From NCBI GenBank assembly GCA_964386325.1, contig CAYLQY010000010.1, positions 40,934-104,933 of the forward strand: a stretch of DNA of 64,000 bases. The letters are read 5' to 3'. Each line of letters opens with the position of its first letter. The stretch's first letter is position 1. Under the pieces are notes generated by a model that saw nothing but the letters and a program-made list of their open reading frames with translations, made no database searches and had not been told where the DNA came from. Made by a program: the position numbers and the translations under genes. This document shows, one piece after another, positions 7,240 to 16,055 of this stretch. This DNA is from Anaerorhabdus sp964386325 (lineage in GTDB: Bacteria > Bacillota_I > Bacilli_A > Erysipelotrichales > Erysipelotrichaceae).

Positions 7240-8079
7240 ATGATGAAGCTAGAAAAGAAACGAATTAGATTATTTTTATTTTTTATTTTACTTTTTTTAA
7301 TACCACTAAGCATTATGTATTCAGTAGGCGAGAATACAATATTCTTGACAATACTAATGATAACACCATTAATTTCGAGCGTACTTACTAGATTAGTTAC
7401 AAAAGAAGGGTTCAAAGATTTAAATATCAAACCGAATCTCAAACAAAATTGGAAGTTGTATATGAAAATCTATTTCTTACCACCTGTTTTAATGATGATA
7501 GGAACTATTATCTTTTTTATAATATTCCAAAATCAGTTCAATCCTTTAGAAAGCAAATATGCAATTAATTTAGGTGTATTAACGAATCGTGAATATATGT
7601 CAAAATTACTTATCATAATTCCTTTAGCAATATTAATTAATCCGATTGCTGGTTTACTTCAATGCTTTGGAGAAGAATTTGCATGGAGAGGTTATTTACT
7701 TCCAAAATTGATTCATCTATTTGGCATGAAGAAAGGTGTTTTAATAAATGGAATTATCTGGGGTTTATGGCACAGTCCAATTATACTTACCGGATTCAAC
7801 TACGGCAAAGAGAATCCTATTCTAGGGGTATTCGCAATGATCTTATTTTGTATAATTATTGGGAATATTTGTTCGTATTTATTTTTAAAGTCAAAAAGTG
7901 TTGTAGCACCTACGATATTTCACGCATCATTAAATGCAATTGATTTGTATGCACCTGCAACATTATTCATGAGTGTAAAACCAAATCTATTTATTGGACC
8001 TAACCCTATAGGAGTGATAGGAGGAATAGGATTTATTGGATATTCAATATATCTTTGTTTTAAATATAAAAATCTGTAG
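7240..8079 (+). CDS. CPBP-family intramembrane metalloprotease
   Basis: A 279-aa multi-pass membrane protein with the three CPBP (Abi/CAAX protease-like) motifs: EEFAWRGYLL (~144-153, Glu-Glu pair and Arg), GLWHSPII (~177, catalytic His) and FHASLNAI (~227, second His). Hydrophobic segments lie near 9-28, 30-48, 82-105, 120-140, 160-180, 195-215 and 250-275. In Firmicutes these proteins work in regulated proteolysis, bacteriocin immunity or small-peptide processing; no peptide gene is seen nearby. ATG 7243 is an equally possible start. Probably cotranscribed with the XRE regulator. Confidence 0.9.
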   Translation: MMKLEKKRIRLFLFFILLFLIPLSIMYSVGENTIFLTILMITPLISSVLTRLVTKEGFKDLNIKPNLKQNWKLYMKIYFLPPVLMMIGTIIFFIIFQNQFNPLESKYAINLGVLTNREYMSKLLIIIPLAILINPIAGLLQCFGEEFAWRGYLLPKLIHLFGMKKGVLINGIIWGLWHSPIILTGFNYGKENPILGVFAMILFCIIIGNICSYLFLKSKSVVAPTIFHASLNAIDLYAPATLFMSVKPNLFIGPNPIGVIGGIGFIGYSIYLCFKYKNL

Positions 8080-8108
8080 TGAATAATGATTGTTTATTTC
8101 AAAAATAA

Positions 8109-8137
8109 AAGAGCCTTTTAAAATAGGCTCTTAATTT
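8109..8137. terminator. Terminator between the CPBP gene and tRNA-Leu
   Basis: AAGAGCCT (8109-8116) and AGGCTCTT (8125-8132) with an 8-nt loop, then AATTTT on the plus strand. On the minus strand, AAAATTTTATTTTT-like bases follow the stem, so it may also end the tRNA transcript. Confidence 0.8.
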
Positions 8138-8143
8138 TGCATT

Positions 8144-8227
8144 TGGTGAGCGAAAAGAGACTTGAACTCTCACGTCATAAGACACAGCATCCTTAGTGCT
8201 GCGCGTCTGCCATTCCGCCATTCGCTC
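8144..8227 (-). tRNA. tRNA-Leu, anticodon AAG
   Basis: An 84-nt class II tRNA on the minus strand. The acceptor stem GAGCGAA/TTCGCTC is perfect, with discriminator A and encoded CCA. The D stem is GCG/CGC. The anticodon stem CAGCA/TGCTG carries loop CTAAGGA, which gives anticodon AAG. The long variable arm has GTC/GAC, and the T arm carries TTCAAGT. The long variable arm and A73 fit leucine; serine would need NGA or GCT. An A34 anticodon is unusual for a bacterial leucine tRNA, where GAG is the normal form, and would need TadA-like conversion to inosine to read CUC or CUA as well as CUU. Confidence 0.93.
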
Positions 8228-8319
8228 AGTGCATCTTCTATTATACTAAATCTTAAGAAAAATAAAAGTAGTATCATAAAAAAACATTATGTTATAATGT
8301 ACAAAATTGGAGGAGTAGA

Positions 8320-9588
8320 ATGAAGAAGCTAGTATTAATATTGTTTTTGTTAATTGGTTCGTTATTCACGCCAATGCAAATTTTTGCAGAAGAAGAAAAA
8401 CCTAGCATTACAAGTGACTATGTTTATCTATATGATCAAACGACAGGACAAGTGTTGTGGGATGAGGGTTCAAAAGAGATTATTTATCCAGCATCGCTTA
8501 CAAAAATGATGACCGCATTGATTGCGATTGAGAATGTTGATAACTATGATCAACAAGTTTTAATTGATGAAAGAATTATGGCAGGATTAAAAGAAGCGGG
8601 TGCAAGTCGAGCAGGCTTTAATGTCGGTGATATAGTAACTATCCGTGATTTAATCTATGGAACATTACTTCCGTCAGGAGCTGAATGTACTCAAGCTCTT
8701 GCTTATACGATTGCTGGTAGTGTTGATGGGTATGTTGAAATGATGAATCAAAAAGCTCAAGAATTGGGCATGAATAACACACATTATGTAAATACAACAG
8801 GACTACATGATGATAATCACTATTCTACTTTATATGATATAAGTCTTTTATTGGATTATGCCTTACAAAATGACTTCTTTAAAGAAGTATTTACTTCAAG
8901 TACATATCAAGCAGGTGTATCTAAAAATTATCCTACGCAAGGATTAAAGATGGAATCTACATCCTATAAATATATAAATAATCCAGGTTCTAATGTACCT
9001 TATAAAGTAACTATTGATGGTTTTAATGGTAGTAAATCTGGATATACAATTGAAGCACGTTATTGTCTTGCATCAAGTGCTACAATTAATGATATGGATC
9101 TTATCTTAATTACTGCCCATGCGTGGGTAGAGAGAAAAATTCCAAGTCATTATCTAGATGCTGGAACTATTTATAACTATTATCGAGATGCTTATCAAAG
9201 ACAAACGCTGTTTAATGTAGATGATGTAATTAAGGAAAGTGAAATCAAATACCGATTTTTAGATAGAAACGTGGAATGGACGATTGATGAAGCAATTCTA
9301 TTAGATGTTCCAAGTGATCCTAATCAATTAGTTATCGAGGTTACAATTCCTGATGTAATCTCTGAAAATATTAAAAAAGGCGATGTTGTTGGTGAAGTTA
9401 TAGTAATGAGCTATGGTGAAGTGGTTTATCAAAAAGAAATTATTAGTGATCAAAACATTCGTCAAAATATCATTCTTCATTCTCTTGCAAATGCTGTAGA
9501 TTGGATTCAAAATAATATCTTAGTTTCAGGTTTGATTATTATTGTTGTTTGCGGTGGAATTATTCTAGTATCTCGTAAAAAACACTAA
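8320..9588 (+). CDS. dacA: D-alanyl-D-alanine carboxypeptidase (S11, DacA/DacF type)
   Basis: A serine-type penicillin-binding protein that trims the terminal D-Ala from peptidoglycan pentapeptides outside the membrane. The 422 aa comprise a signal peptide (1-23), the catalytic domain with SLTK (~61-64; Ser nucleophile), SGA in LLPSGAECTQ (~116-125) where SxN is canonical, KSG in NGSKSGYT (~238), a C-terminal beta domain (about 275-375) and a single TM anchor (about 394-416) with an RKK tail. The SGA variant is noted separately. TATAAT at 8293-8298 and GGAGGAG precede the ATG; a terminator follows, so the gene is monocistronic. Confidence 0.93.
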   Translation: MKKLVLILFLLIGSLFTPMQIFAEEEKPSITSDYVYLYDQTTGQVLWDEGSKEIIYPASLTKMMTALIAIENVDNYDQQVLIDERIMAGLKEAGASRAGFNVGDIVTIRDLIYGTLLPSGAECTQALAYTIAGSVDGYVEMMNQKAQELGMNNTHYVNTTGLHDDNHYSTLYDISLLLDYALQNDFFKEVFTSSTYQAGVSKNYPTQGLKMESTSYKYINNPGSNVPYKVTIDGFNGSKSGYTIEARYCLASSATINDMDLILITAHAWVERKIPSHYLDAGTIYNYYRDAYQRQTLFNVDDVIKESEIKYRFLDRNVEWTIDEAILLDVPSDPNQLVIEVTIPDVISENIKKGDVVGEVIVMSYGEVVYQKEIISDQNIRQNIILHSLANAVDWIQNNILVSGLIIIVVCGGIILVSRKKH

Positions 9589-9597
9589 ATTTATAAA

Positions 9598-9625
9598 AGA
9601 AAGTGGAAAATCTGCTTTCTTTTTT
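9598..9625 (+). terminator. Rho-independent terminator of the carboxypeptidase gene
   Basis: AGAAAG (9598-9603) pairs with CTTTCT (9615-9620), extended by wobble pairs, followed by TTTTT. Confidence 0.8.
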
Positions 9626-9774
9626 CATATCTAAAGAATCGAAATTTGATGAATGGTTGCGCTTACTTAGACAAATGAAGCCTATATTATATAGATAATA
9701 GGCTATAATTACGGTTTTTGTTGAGTTTTGAGCTTTATAAGCATATAATTTATAAGTTGCAAAGGATGATGATT

Positions 9775-11607
9775 ATGAAAGAATTTCAAAAAATATTAAA
9801 TATTGCGGTTATTGCGCACGTTGATGCAGGGAAATCTACTCTAGTAGATGCTTTCTTGGGTCAAAGCCACGTTTTCAGAGACAATGAAGAAGTTGTTGAT
9901 TGTGTTATGGATAGCAATGACTTAGAACGTGAAAGAGGAATTACAATTTACTCAAAGAACTGTTCTGTGAACTACAAAGATTATAAAATTAATGTAGTAG
10001 ATACTCCAGGCCATGCGGATTTTTCGAGTGAAGTAGAACGTATAATTAAAACTGTTGATACAGTTATTTTACTTGTAGATTCTAGTGAAGGGCCAATGCC
10101 TCAAACACGTTTCGTACTACAAAAAAGTTTAGAAGCTGGTTTAAGACCGATTCTATTAATTAACAAAATCGATAAAAGAGATGCTAGAGCTACTGAAGTT
10201 ATCGATATGGTTTATGATTTATTCTTAGATTTAAATGCAAATGATGAACAATTAGATTTCCCTATTCTTTATGGAATAGCACGTGAAGGGATTGTTCGTA
10301 AATCATTAGATGATACTAATACTGACATCATGCCTTTATTTGAAACTATTCTAGAACATTGTGATGCTTATCCTGATGTTTCTGAAGAACCATTACAAAT
10401 GCAAGTATCTGCATTAGCTTATGACGACTATATTGGTCGTTTGGGTATTGGGCGAGTATATTCAGGTACACTAAAAGAAGCAAGCCAAGTTATTGTATGT
10501 GATGAAGATGGTAAACAACAACGTTGTAAAGTAAATCAAATCTTTATTTATAGAGGTTTAAGTCGTGTTGCAGTTTCTGAAGCACAATGTGGTGAAATTG
10601 TAATGATTTCAGGTATCTCTGATATTTCAATTGGTGATACAGTTTGTAATACTGATGCAGTATTACCGATGCCATCAATCAAGATTGAAGAACCTACTTT
10701 ATCGATGAACTTCATGGTAAATAGTTCACCTTTCGCTGGTAAGAGTGGAAAATATATTACTTCTCGTAATATTAAAGAACGTCTTGAAAAAGAACTAGAA
10801 GTAAACGTAGGATTAAAAGTTGAACCAACAGATAGTACGGACTGTTTCAAAGTAAGTGGACGTGGTGAATTACATCTATCAATCTTACTCGAAAATATGC
10901 GTAGAGAAGGTTATGAAGTTGCGGTTAGTAAACCTGAGGTAATCTTCCACCGTGTTGATGGACAATTACTTGAACCAGTTGAAGAAGTTGTATGTAGTGT
11001 TCCAAATGAATATTCAGGATCTGTAATTTCAAAGCTAAACTTACGTAAAGGGGTTATGGTTGATATTGTGGATGAAGGAACTTATACACGTGTTGAATAC
11101 ATGGTTCCTACTCGTGGATTACTTGGTTATCGCTCAGAGTTCATTAATGATACTCGTGGAGAAGGTACGATGGTACGCCGTCTTGCTGGATATGAGCCAT
11201 ATAAAGGCGAAATCAATCAACGTTCAAACGGGGCATTAATTTCAACTGAAAATGGTAGCGCAATGACATATGCACTATGGAATATCCAAGAACGCGGACA
11301 ATTATTCATTACACCACAAACTGAAGTTTATACAGGTATGATTATTGGGCGTGCAGCTAAAGATATGGATATGGATGTAAATCCTATTAAGAATAAAAAG
11401 ATGACAGCAGTTCGATCTTCGGGTGCTGATGAAGCAATGAAATTAGTTCCTGCAAAAATATTATCATTAGAAGAAGCACTTGAATTTATTAATGATGATG
11501 AACTTGTAGAGTTAACACCAGATAGTATTCGTCTTCGTAAGAGATATTTAACAGCGCTTGAAAGAAAACAATACAATCGTAATATTGCGAAAAATGATGA
11601 GGAATAA
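9775..11607 (+). CDS. typA: Ribosome-associated GTPase TypA/BipA
   Basis: Translational GTPase related to EF-G that acts in 50S assembly and stress or cold adaptation. The start is ATG 9775, with AAAGGA about 8 nt upstream; upstream in-frame codons back to 9718 lack a site. The 610 aa match the family length. G1 is AHVDAGKST (~13-21), G2 lies in RERGITIYSKN, G3 is DTPGHADF (~75-82) and G4 is NKIDKRDA (~128). Domain II (about 200-290), EF-G-like domain III and domain V, and the TypA-specific C-terminal region (about 480-600; RRLAGYEPYKGEI onward) follow. Monocistronic. Confidence 0.97.
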   Translation: MKEFQKILNIAVIAHVDAGKSTLVDAFLGQSHVFRDNEEVVDCVMDSNDLERERGITIYSKNCSVNYKDYKINVVDTPGHADFSSEVERIIKTVDTVILLVDSSEGPMPQTRFVLQKSLEAGLRPILLINKIDKRDARATEVIDMVYDLFLDLNANDEQLDFPILYGIAREGIVRKSLDDTNTDIMPLFETILEHCDAYPDVSEEPLQMQVSALAYDDYIGRLGIGRVYSGTLKEASQVIVCDEDGKQQRCKVNQIFIYRGLSRVAVSEAQCGEIVMISGISDISIGDTVCNTDAVLPMPSIKIEEPTLSMNFMVNSSPFAGKSGKYITSRNIKERLEKELEVNVGLKVEPTDSTDCFKVSGRGELHLSILLENMRREGYEVAVSKPEVIFHRVDGQLLEPVEEVVCSVPNEYSGSVISKLNLRKGVMVDIVDEGTYTRVEYMVPTRGLLGYRSEFINDTRGEGTMVRRLAGYEPYKGEINQRSNGALISTENGSAMTYALWNIQERGQLFITPQTEVYTGMIIGRAAKDMDMDVNPIKNKKMTAVRSSGADEAMKLVPAKILSLEEALEFINDDELVELTPDSIRLRKRYLTALERKQYNRNIAKNDEE

Positions 11608-11631
11608 TACCACAAATGTGGTATTATTTTT
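11606..11631 (+). terminator. Rho-independent terminator of typA
   Basis: AATACCACA (11606-11614) and TGTGGTATT (11617-11625) with a 2-nt gap (tetraloop in practice), then ATTTTT. Confidence 0.85.
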
Positions 11632-11640
11632 ACAATTGTA

Positions 11641-11710
11641 TAGAACCGGTTCCAAAAAGTGTTGACAAGTCCATATTAAGGGGTATACTAGAATTGTAGA
11701 ACCGGTTCCA
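11641..11710 (+). promoter_or_regulatory. Sucrose operon promoter flanked by two LacI-type operators
   Basis: The same 14-bp sequence, TAGAACCGGTTCCA, occurs at 11641-11654 and 11697-11710, centres 56 bp apart. Each has a perfect 10-bp palindrome with a central CG, the LacI-family signature. Between them lie -35 TTGACA (11662-11667) and -10 TATACT (11684-11689), 16-bp spacer. The downstream site overlaps the transcript start and the upstream one sits before the -35, which suits repression by looping. The likely binder is the LacI-family protein encoded at 15064. Confidence 0.88.
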
Positions 11711-11725
11711 ATACAGGAGGAAAGT

Positions 11726-13567
11726 ATGGATAAAAACGAAAAATACTTAATGATTTCAAAGGAAATCACGGCATTAGTTGGTGGTGAAGAGAATATTCAA
11801 GGAGTAGCACATTGTGCAACTCGTCTAAGAATAGTTTTAAAGGATACATCTTTAGTACAAAGTAAAGAATTAGAAGAGGTTGAATTAGTAAAGGGTGTAT
11901 TCATTGTTGGATCTCAACTTCAAATTATATTTGGAGCGGGACTTGTGAATGATGTTTATGCTATTTTCTCGAAATATGTTCATAAAGAAAACATGTCACT
12001 TGAAGATGTTAAAACACAAGTGAATGCGAAGCAAAATCCGATTCAAAAATTGATTAAGTCATTATCCGACGTTTTTGTAGATATCATTCCCGCAATACTT
12101 GCGGCAGCGTTGTTAATGGGGTTAACAGGTGTTTTGGGTAAATGGGATTTAGTTCAAGAGAATGCAACGCTTTATGCAATTAATCGTCTTGCGAATTTAG
12201 CATCAACTGGAATATTTGCGATACTTCCAATGGTTGTTTGTTATTCATCAACAAAACGTTATGGTGGACGAGCAATTCTTGGTATGGTTGTGGGTGCAAT
12301 CATGTTGGATGCAAGTTTAGCGAATGCATACAGCATTGGTACAGAAAGTTTTAATCCTGAAGTGTTAAATCTATTTGGCTTACAAGTTCAAATGGTTGGC
12401 TTTCAGGGTGGTATTATTATTGCATTGATGATGGGGTGGGTTGTCGCAACGCTCGACAAATTCTTCCAACGTGTTATACCCGATGTTGTTAAATTATTAT
12501 TTGCACCAATGTTAACTGTGTTCATTTCCACAATCTTGTTGTTCACGATTGTGGGACCAGCAGGGCGTATACTTGCGGATTCAATCACAGGTTCATTGAT
12601 ATGGATGACAGAAAATCTGGGTGCACTAGGATTTGCGCTATTTGCAGGCTTACAACAAATTGTAGTAATTACTGGAATTCATCATATTATTGGTGCAGTA
12701 GAATCGCAACTAATTGCGACAACAGGGGTTAATTTTATCAATCCACTTATGTCAGTTGCACTTATTGGGCAAGCAGGTGCAGTGCTTGGTTATATGGCTT
12801 TACATTGGAAGAATACTAAAACAAGAGAATTATGTATTCCAAGTTTTATAAGTACTTTATTTGGAATTTCTGAACCAGCTATTTTTGGGGTCAATCTTCG
12901 TTATCGTTTTCCATTAATTGCTGGATGTTTGGGTGGTGCGGTTGCCGGAGTTTATGTTTATTTTACTAAGCTAGTTTCATTAGGCTTTGGTACAACAGCG
13001 GTACCTGGTATTGCAATTGTTGATCCAAGTAATAATGGTTATATTAACTATATCATTGCTCATTTAATTGGTTTAAGTGTTGCGTTTGTATTAACACTTG
13101 TATTTGGAAAAATGACAAATAAAAAAATAACTGTTGAAGAAATTGTTTATCCTACAAAAGGTGAATGTAAAGGAATCGAAGAGTGTAGTGATGAAACTTT
13201 CGCATCAAAATCACTAGGTGACGGCATTGTCATTGACAGTGAAGATGGCATCATCGTATCACCATGTAAAGCAACTGTTGAATTTATCTTTCCGACAAAA
13301 CATGCAATTGGATTACGTTTAGAAAATGGAGCTGCTCTATTAATTCATTGTGGCATTAACACTGTAGAATTAAATGGTGAAGGATTCAAAACCTTTGTAA
13401 ATGTTAATGATGTTGTGAAACCTAATGATAAATTGATAGAAATGGATTTGGATACAATGAAGGAAAAAGGGTATAATACACAAGTAATTACGATAATGAC
13501 AGAATTGCCAGAAACCGTTACTGTTAATATACAAGCATCAAAGAAAACTTGGTTTAGTTTTAATTAA
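11726..13567 (+). CDS. scrA: Sucrose-type PTS transporter EIIBCA
   Basis: Phosphotransferase permease that imports and phosphorylates its sugar. The 613 aa comprise EIIB (about 1-90; phosphorylated Cys in AHCATRLRI, ~29), the multi-span EIIC channel (about 105-455; GIHHIIGAVE, and GISEPAIFGVNLRYRFP near 390) and EIIA of the glucose type (about 480-610; active His in LLIHCGINTVEL, ~540). The three-domain BCA order is that of Firmicutes sucrose/beta-glucoside permeases. Specificity for sucrose is inferred from the linked GH32 hydrolase and fructokinase. AGGAGG precedes the ATG. First gene of the operon. Confidence 0.93.
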   Translation: MDKNEKYLMISKEITALVGGEENIQGVAHCATRLRIVLKDTSLVQSKELEEVELVKGVFIVGSQLQIIFGAGLVNDVYAIFSKYVHKENMSLEDVKTQVNAKQNPIQKLIKSLSDVFVDIIPAILAAALLMGLTGVLGKWDLVQENATLYAINRLANLASTGIFAILPMVVCYSSTKRYGGRAILGMVVGAIMLDASLANAYSIGTESFNPEVLNLFGLQVQMVGFQGGIIIALMMGWVVATLDKFFQRVIPDVVKLLFAPMLTVFISTILLFTIVGPAGRILADSITGSLIWMTENLGALGFALFAGLQQIVVITGIHHIIGAVESQLIATTGVNFINPLMSVALIGQAGAVLGYMALHWKNTKTRELCIPSFISTLFGISEPAIFGVNLRYRFPLIAGCLGGAVAGVYVYFTKLVSLGFGTTAVPGIAIVDPSNNGYINYIIAHLIGLSVAFVLTLVFGKMTNKKITVEEIVYPTKGECKGIEECSDETFASKSLGDGIVIDSEDGIIVSPCKATVEFIFPTKHAIGLRLENGAALLIHCGINTVELNGEGFKTFVNVNDVVKPNDKLIEMDLDTMKEKGYNTQVITIMTELPETVTVNIQASKKTWFSFN

Positions 13568-13579
13568 GGAGAATACAAA

Positions 13580-15013
13580 ATGAGTTATGATGAATATCTG
13601 AAGAATATCACAAAACGAAACGAGCTGAAAAAGCTTGTGGATAAAGACCCGTATCGCTTAAGTTATCATTTAATGGCACCAACCGGTTGGCTTAATGATC
13701 CAAATGGATTGTGTCAATTTAAGGGTGTTCATCATATTTATTTTCAATATACTCCTTTTAGTGCTACATGGGGTATGAAGACGTGGGGGCACTATACCAC
13801 AAAAGATTTCATTCACTATAATGAAGAGTTACCATTCATTTTTCCTGATAATCGCTATGATAAAGATGGTGTATACAGTGGAAGTGCATTTATTAAGAAT
13901 GATGAAATACATTATTTTTATACAGGTAATGTGAAATATAATGATTCAGAATACAACTATATTAGTGATGGTAGGGAACAAAACACAATACAACTTGTTT
14001 CTAAAGATGGATATCATTACGATGATAAAAAAATAATATTCACAAATGATGATTATCCAAAAGATTGTTCAAAGCATGTTCGTGATCCTAAGATAATTGA
14101 AAAGAATGGTAATTACTATATGGTTCTAGGGGCAAGGACTTTAGCGGATAAGGGCTGTGTATTGTTGTATAAATCAACCGATTTAACAACGTGGCAGTAT
14201 CATATGAGAATTGACTCTGATATGGATTATGGTTATATGTGGGAATGTCCAGATTTATTTGATATGGACGGTGAAACATTCTTACTTGTATGTCCACAAG
14301 GAATGGCACAGGATGGGTATAAATATCAAAATATTTATCAATGCGGGTATTTTAAATGCGATTTAGATATTGAGAATAAACGTTGTACTTGTGGTCCTTT
14401 TATAGAACTTGATTATGGTTTTGATATTTATGCATCGCAAACCTATCAAGATGAAAAAGAAAGACGAATCTTATTAAGTTGGATGGGTATACCGGACGCG
14501 GATTATGATAATGATTGTACAGTCGAAAATGGTTGGCAACATGCATTAACATTGCCTAAACAGTTAACCGTGAAAGAAGGTAAGTTGTACCAAGAAACAC
14601 TTGAAGAATTAAAGGAATTACGTACGGATACAATTAAAACACAAAGTCAAAATGAAACTTTTGAAATCGCAAGAGCGAGTGAAATATTCATAGAAGGTTG
14701 TATGGATGAAATTTCAATTGTGATTCATAATGAAATTACTTTAACTTATCATAATCAACTCTTCACACTTAATCTTGAGAAGGTAGGTCATGGTAGAAAA
14801 CAACGTTATATTGAAATACCAAAGATTGAGAATATTCGCTTATTCATTGATAATTCATCACTTGAAATATTTATAAATAACGGTGAATTTGTACTGACAA
14901 GTCGTTTCTATGGAAAAGAAAATCCAAGTATTCTTGCATGTGGATATGAAGCGATGACAATCTATTCATTAAAAGGTTATATGATAAATGAATATGATTA
15001 TACTTGTGTATAG
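13580..15013 (+). CDS. scrB: Sucrose-6-phosphate hydrolase (GH32)
   Basis: Splits sucrose-6-phosphate from the PTS into glucose-6-phosphate and fructose. The 477 aa form an N-terminal five-bladed propeller (about 25-345) and a C-terminal beta-sandwich (about 350-470). Active-site motifs are WLNDPNG (~36-43; Asp nucleophile), RDPKI (~168; transition-state Asp) and ECPD (~221; acid/base Glu). There is no signal peptide, so it acts in the cytoplasm as expected for a phosphorylated substrate. It begins 12 bp after the permease with AAGGAGA. Confidence 0.95.
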   Translation: MSYDEYLKNITKRNELKKLVDKDPYRLSYHLMAPTGWLNDPNGLCQFKGVHHIYFQYTPFSATWGMKTWGHYTTKDFIHYNEELPFIFPDNRYDKDGVYSGSAFIKNDEIHYFYTGNVKYNDSEYNYISDGREQNTIQLVSKDGYHYDDKKIIFTNDDYPKDCSKHVRDPKIIEKNGNYYMVLGARTLADKGCVLLYKSTDLTTWQYHMRIDSDMDYGYMWECPDLFDMDGETFLLVCPQGMAQDGYKYQNIYQCGYFKCDLDIENKRCTCGPFIELDYGFDIYASQTYQDEKERRILLSWMGIPDADYDNDCTVENGWQHALTLPKQLTVKEGKLYQETLEELKELRTDTIKTQSQNETFEIARASEIFIEGCMDEISIVIHNEITLTYHNQLFTLNLEKVGHGRKQRYIEIPKIENIRLFIDNSSLEIFINNGEFVLTSRFYGKENPSILACGYEAMTIYSLKGYMINEYDYTCV

Positions 15014-15063
15014 AGTTTATTAAAAGATAGTTTCAATCTATAATAAATAAAGATAGGTGGTTT

Positions 15064-16053
15064 ATGATGAAAAAGAATTTAACGATTAATGATATTGCCA
15101 AAGAAGCGGGAGTTGCCAAGAGTACGGTATCTCGTTATCTTAATAACGGTTACGTTAAAGAAGATACAAAAGAGAAAATAAAAAAAGTTATTGAAGAAAA
15201 TAACTATGAGCCAAATGCTTTTGCACGTCTTAAGGCAAAGAATAGTCATATCATAGGAGTCATTGCCCCATGTTTAGATTCTACCGTTACTTCAATGGTT
15301 TTGATGGCTTTAGATCAATCACTTAAAGATGCTGGTTATACTTCGTTAATTTTAAATACTAATCATAGCATTGATGAAGAATTAAAAGACCTTGAGCGTT
15401 TAAGTAAGATGAATGTAGATGGAATTATTATTAATGCAACGCAAGTATCTAAACAACATTTACAGATTGCGAAGCAAATTGATGTACCGGTTATTTTCTT
15501 AGCACAACGTTGCGATGATGAGATTTCTATTGTGAATGAAGATTATCTGGCGGGATATAAAGCAGGAGAAGTCACGGCACTTAGTAATCATTCAGATGTT
15601 GTATGTATAAGTGTGGATGAAGAAGATGTGGCAATTGGTGTTGATCGTTTAGAAGGAATTTTAAAAGGTTTAAAAGATAATCATGTTGAACGTGTTGAAG
15701 TTGTTCGAAGTGATTTTGGAAATGTAAAATCATATCGCGTTTTGGATGATGTCTTATCAAAAAGAAAACCAGATATGATAATTTGTTCTACCACACGACA
15801 ATTGTTAGCGGCATATAAGTGTATACGTGATCATGGATATAAAATACCAGAAGATATATCAGTCATTGCATTTGGTGGGTATGATGTGGTGGATTTATTA
15901 GAACCACTTCCAACAACGATTCAATTTAACCCTAAAGAATTAGGAATTAGAGCTGCCAAGACATTGTTATCTGTTATTAATAAAGAAGAAGTTGAACGAT
16001 TGCAATGTATACCTTTTATCTTTCTAGAAGGCGCAAGTATGATAAGGAGATAG
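15064..16053 (+). CDS. scrR: LacI-family repressor of the sucrose operon
   Basis: A 329-aa LacI/GalR regulator with an N-terminal HTH (LTINDIAKEAGVAKSTVSRYL, followed by a hinge helix, about 5-60) and a periplasmic-binding-protein-like effector domain (about 62-325). It lies inside the operon between the hydrolase and fructokinase genes and probably binds the two identical operators at 11641 and 11697. Effectors for ScrR proteins are usually sucrose, fructose or their phosphates; this one is not determinable here. ATG 15067 is an alternative start. Confidence 0.93.
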   Translation: MMKKNLTINDIAKEAGVAKSTVSRYLNNGYVKEDTKEKIKKVIEENNYEPNAFARLKAKNSHIIGVIAPCLDSTVTSMVLMALDQSLKDAGYTSLILNTNHSIDEELKDLERLSKMNVDGIIINATQVSKQHLQIAKQIDVPVIFLAQRCDDEISIVNEDYLAGYKAGEVTALSNHSDVVCISVDEEDVAIGVDRLEGILKGLKDNHVERVEVVRSDFGNVKSYRVLDDVLSKRKPDMIICSTTRQLLAAYKCIRDHGYKIPEDISVIAFGGYDVVDLLEPLPTTIQFNPKELGIRAAKTLLSVINKEEVERLQCIPFIFLEGASMIRR

Positions 16054-16055
16054 CA

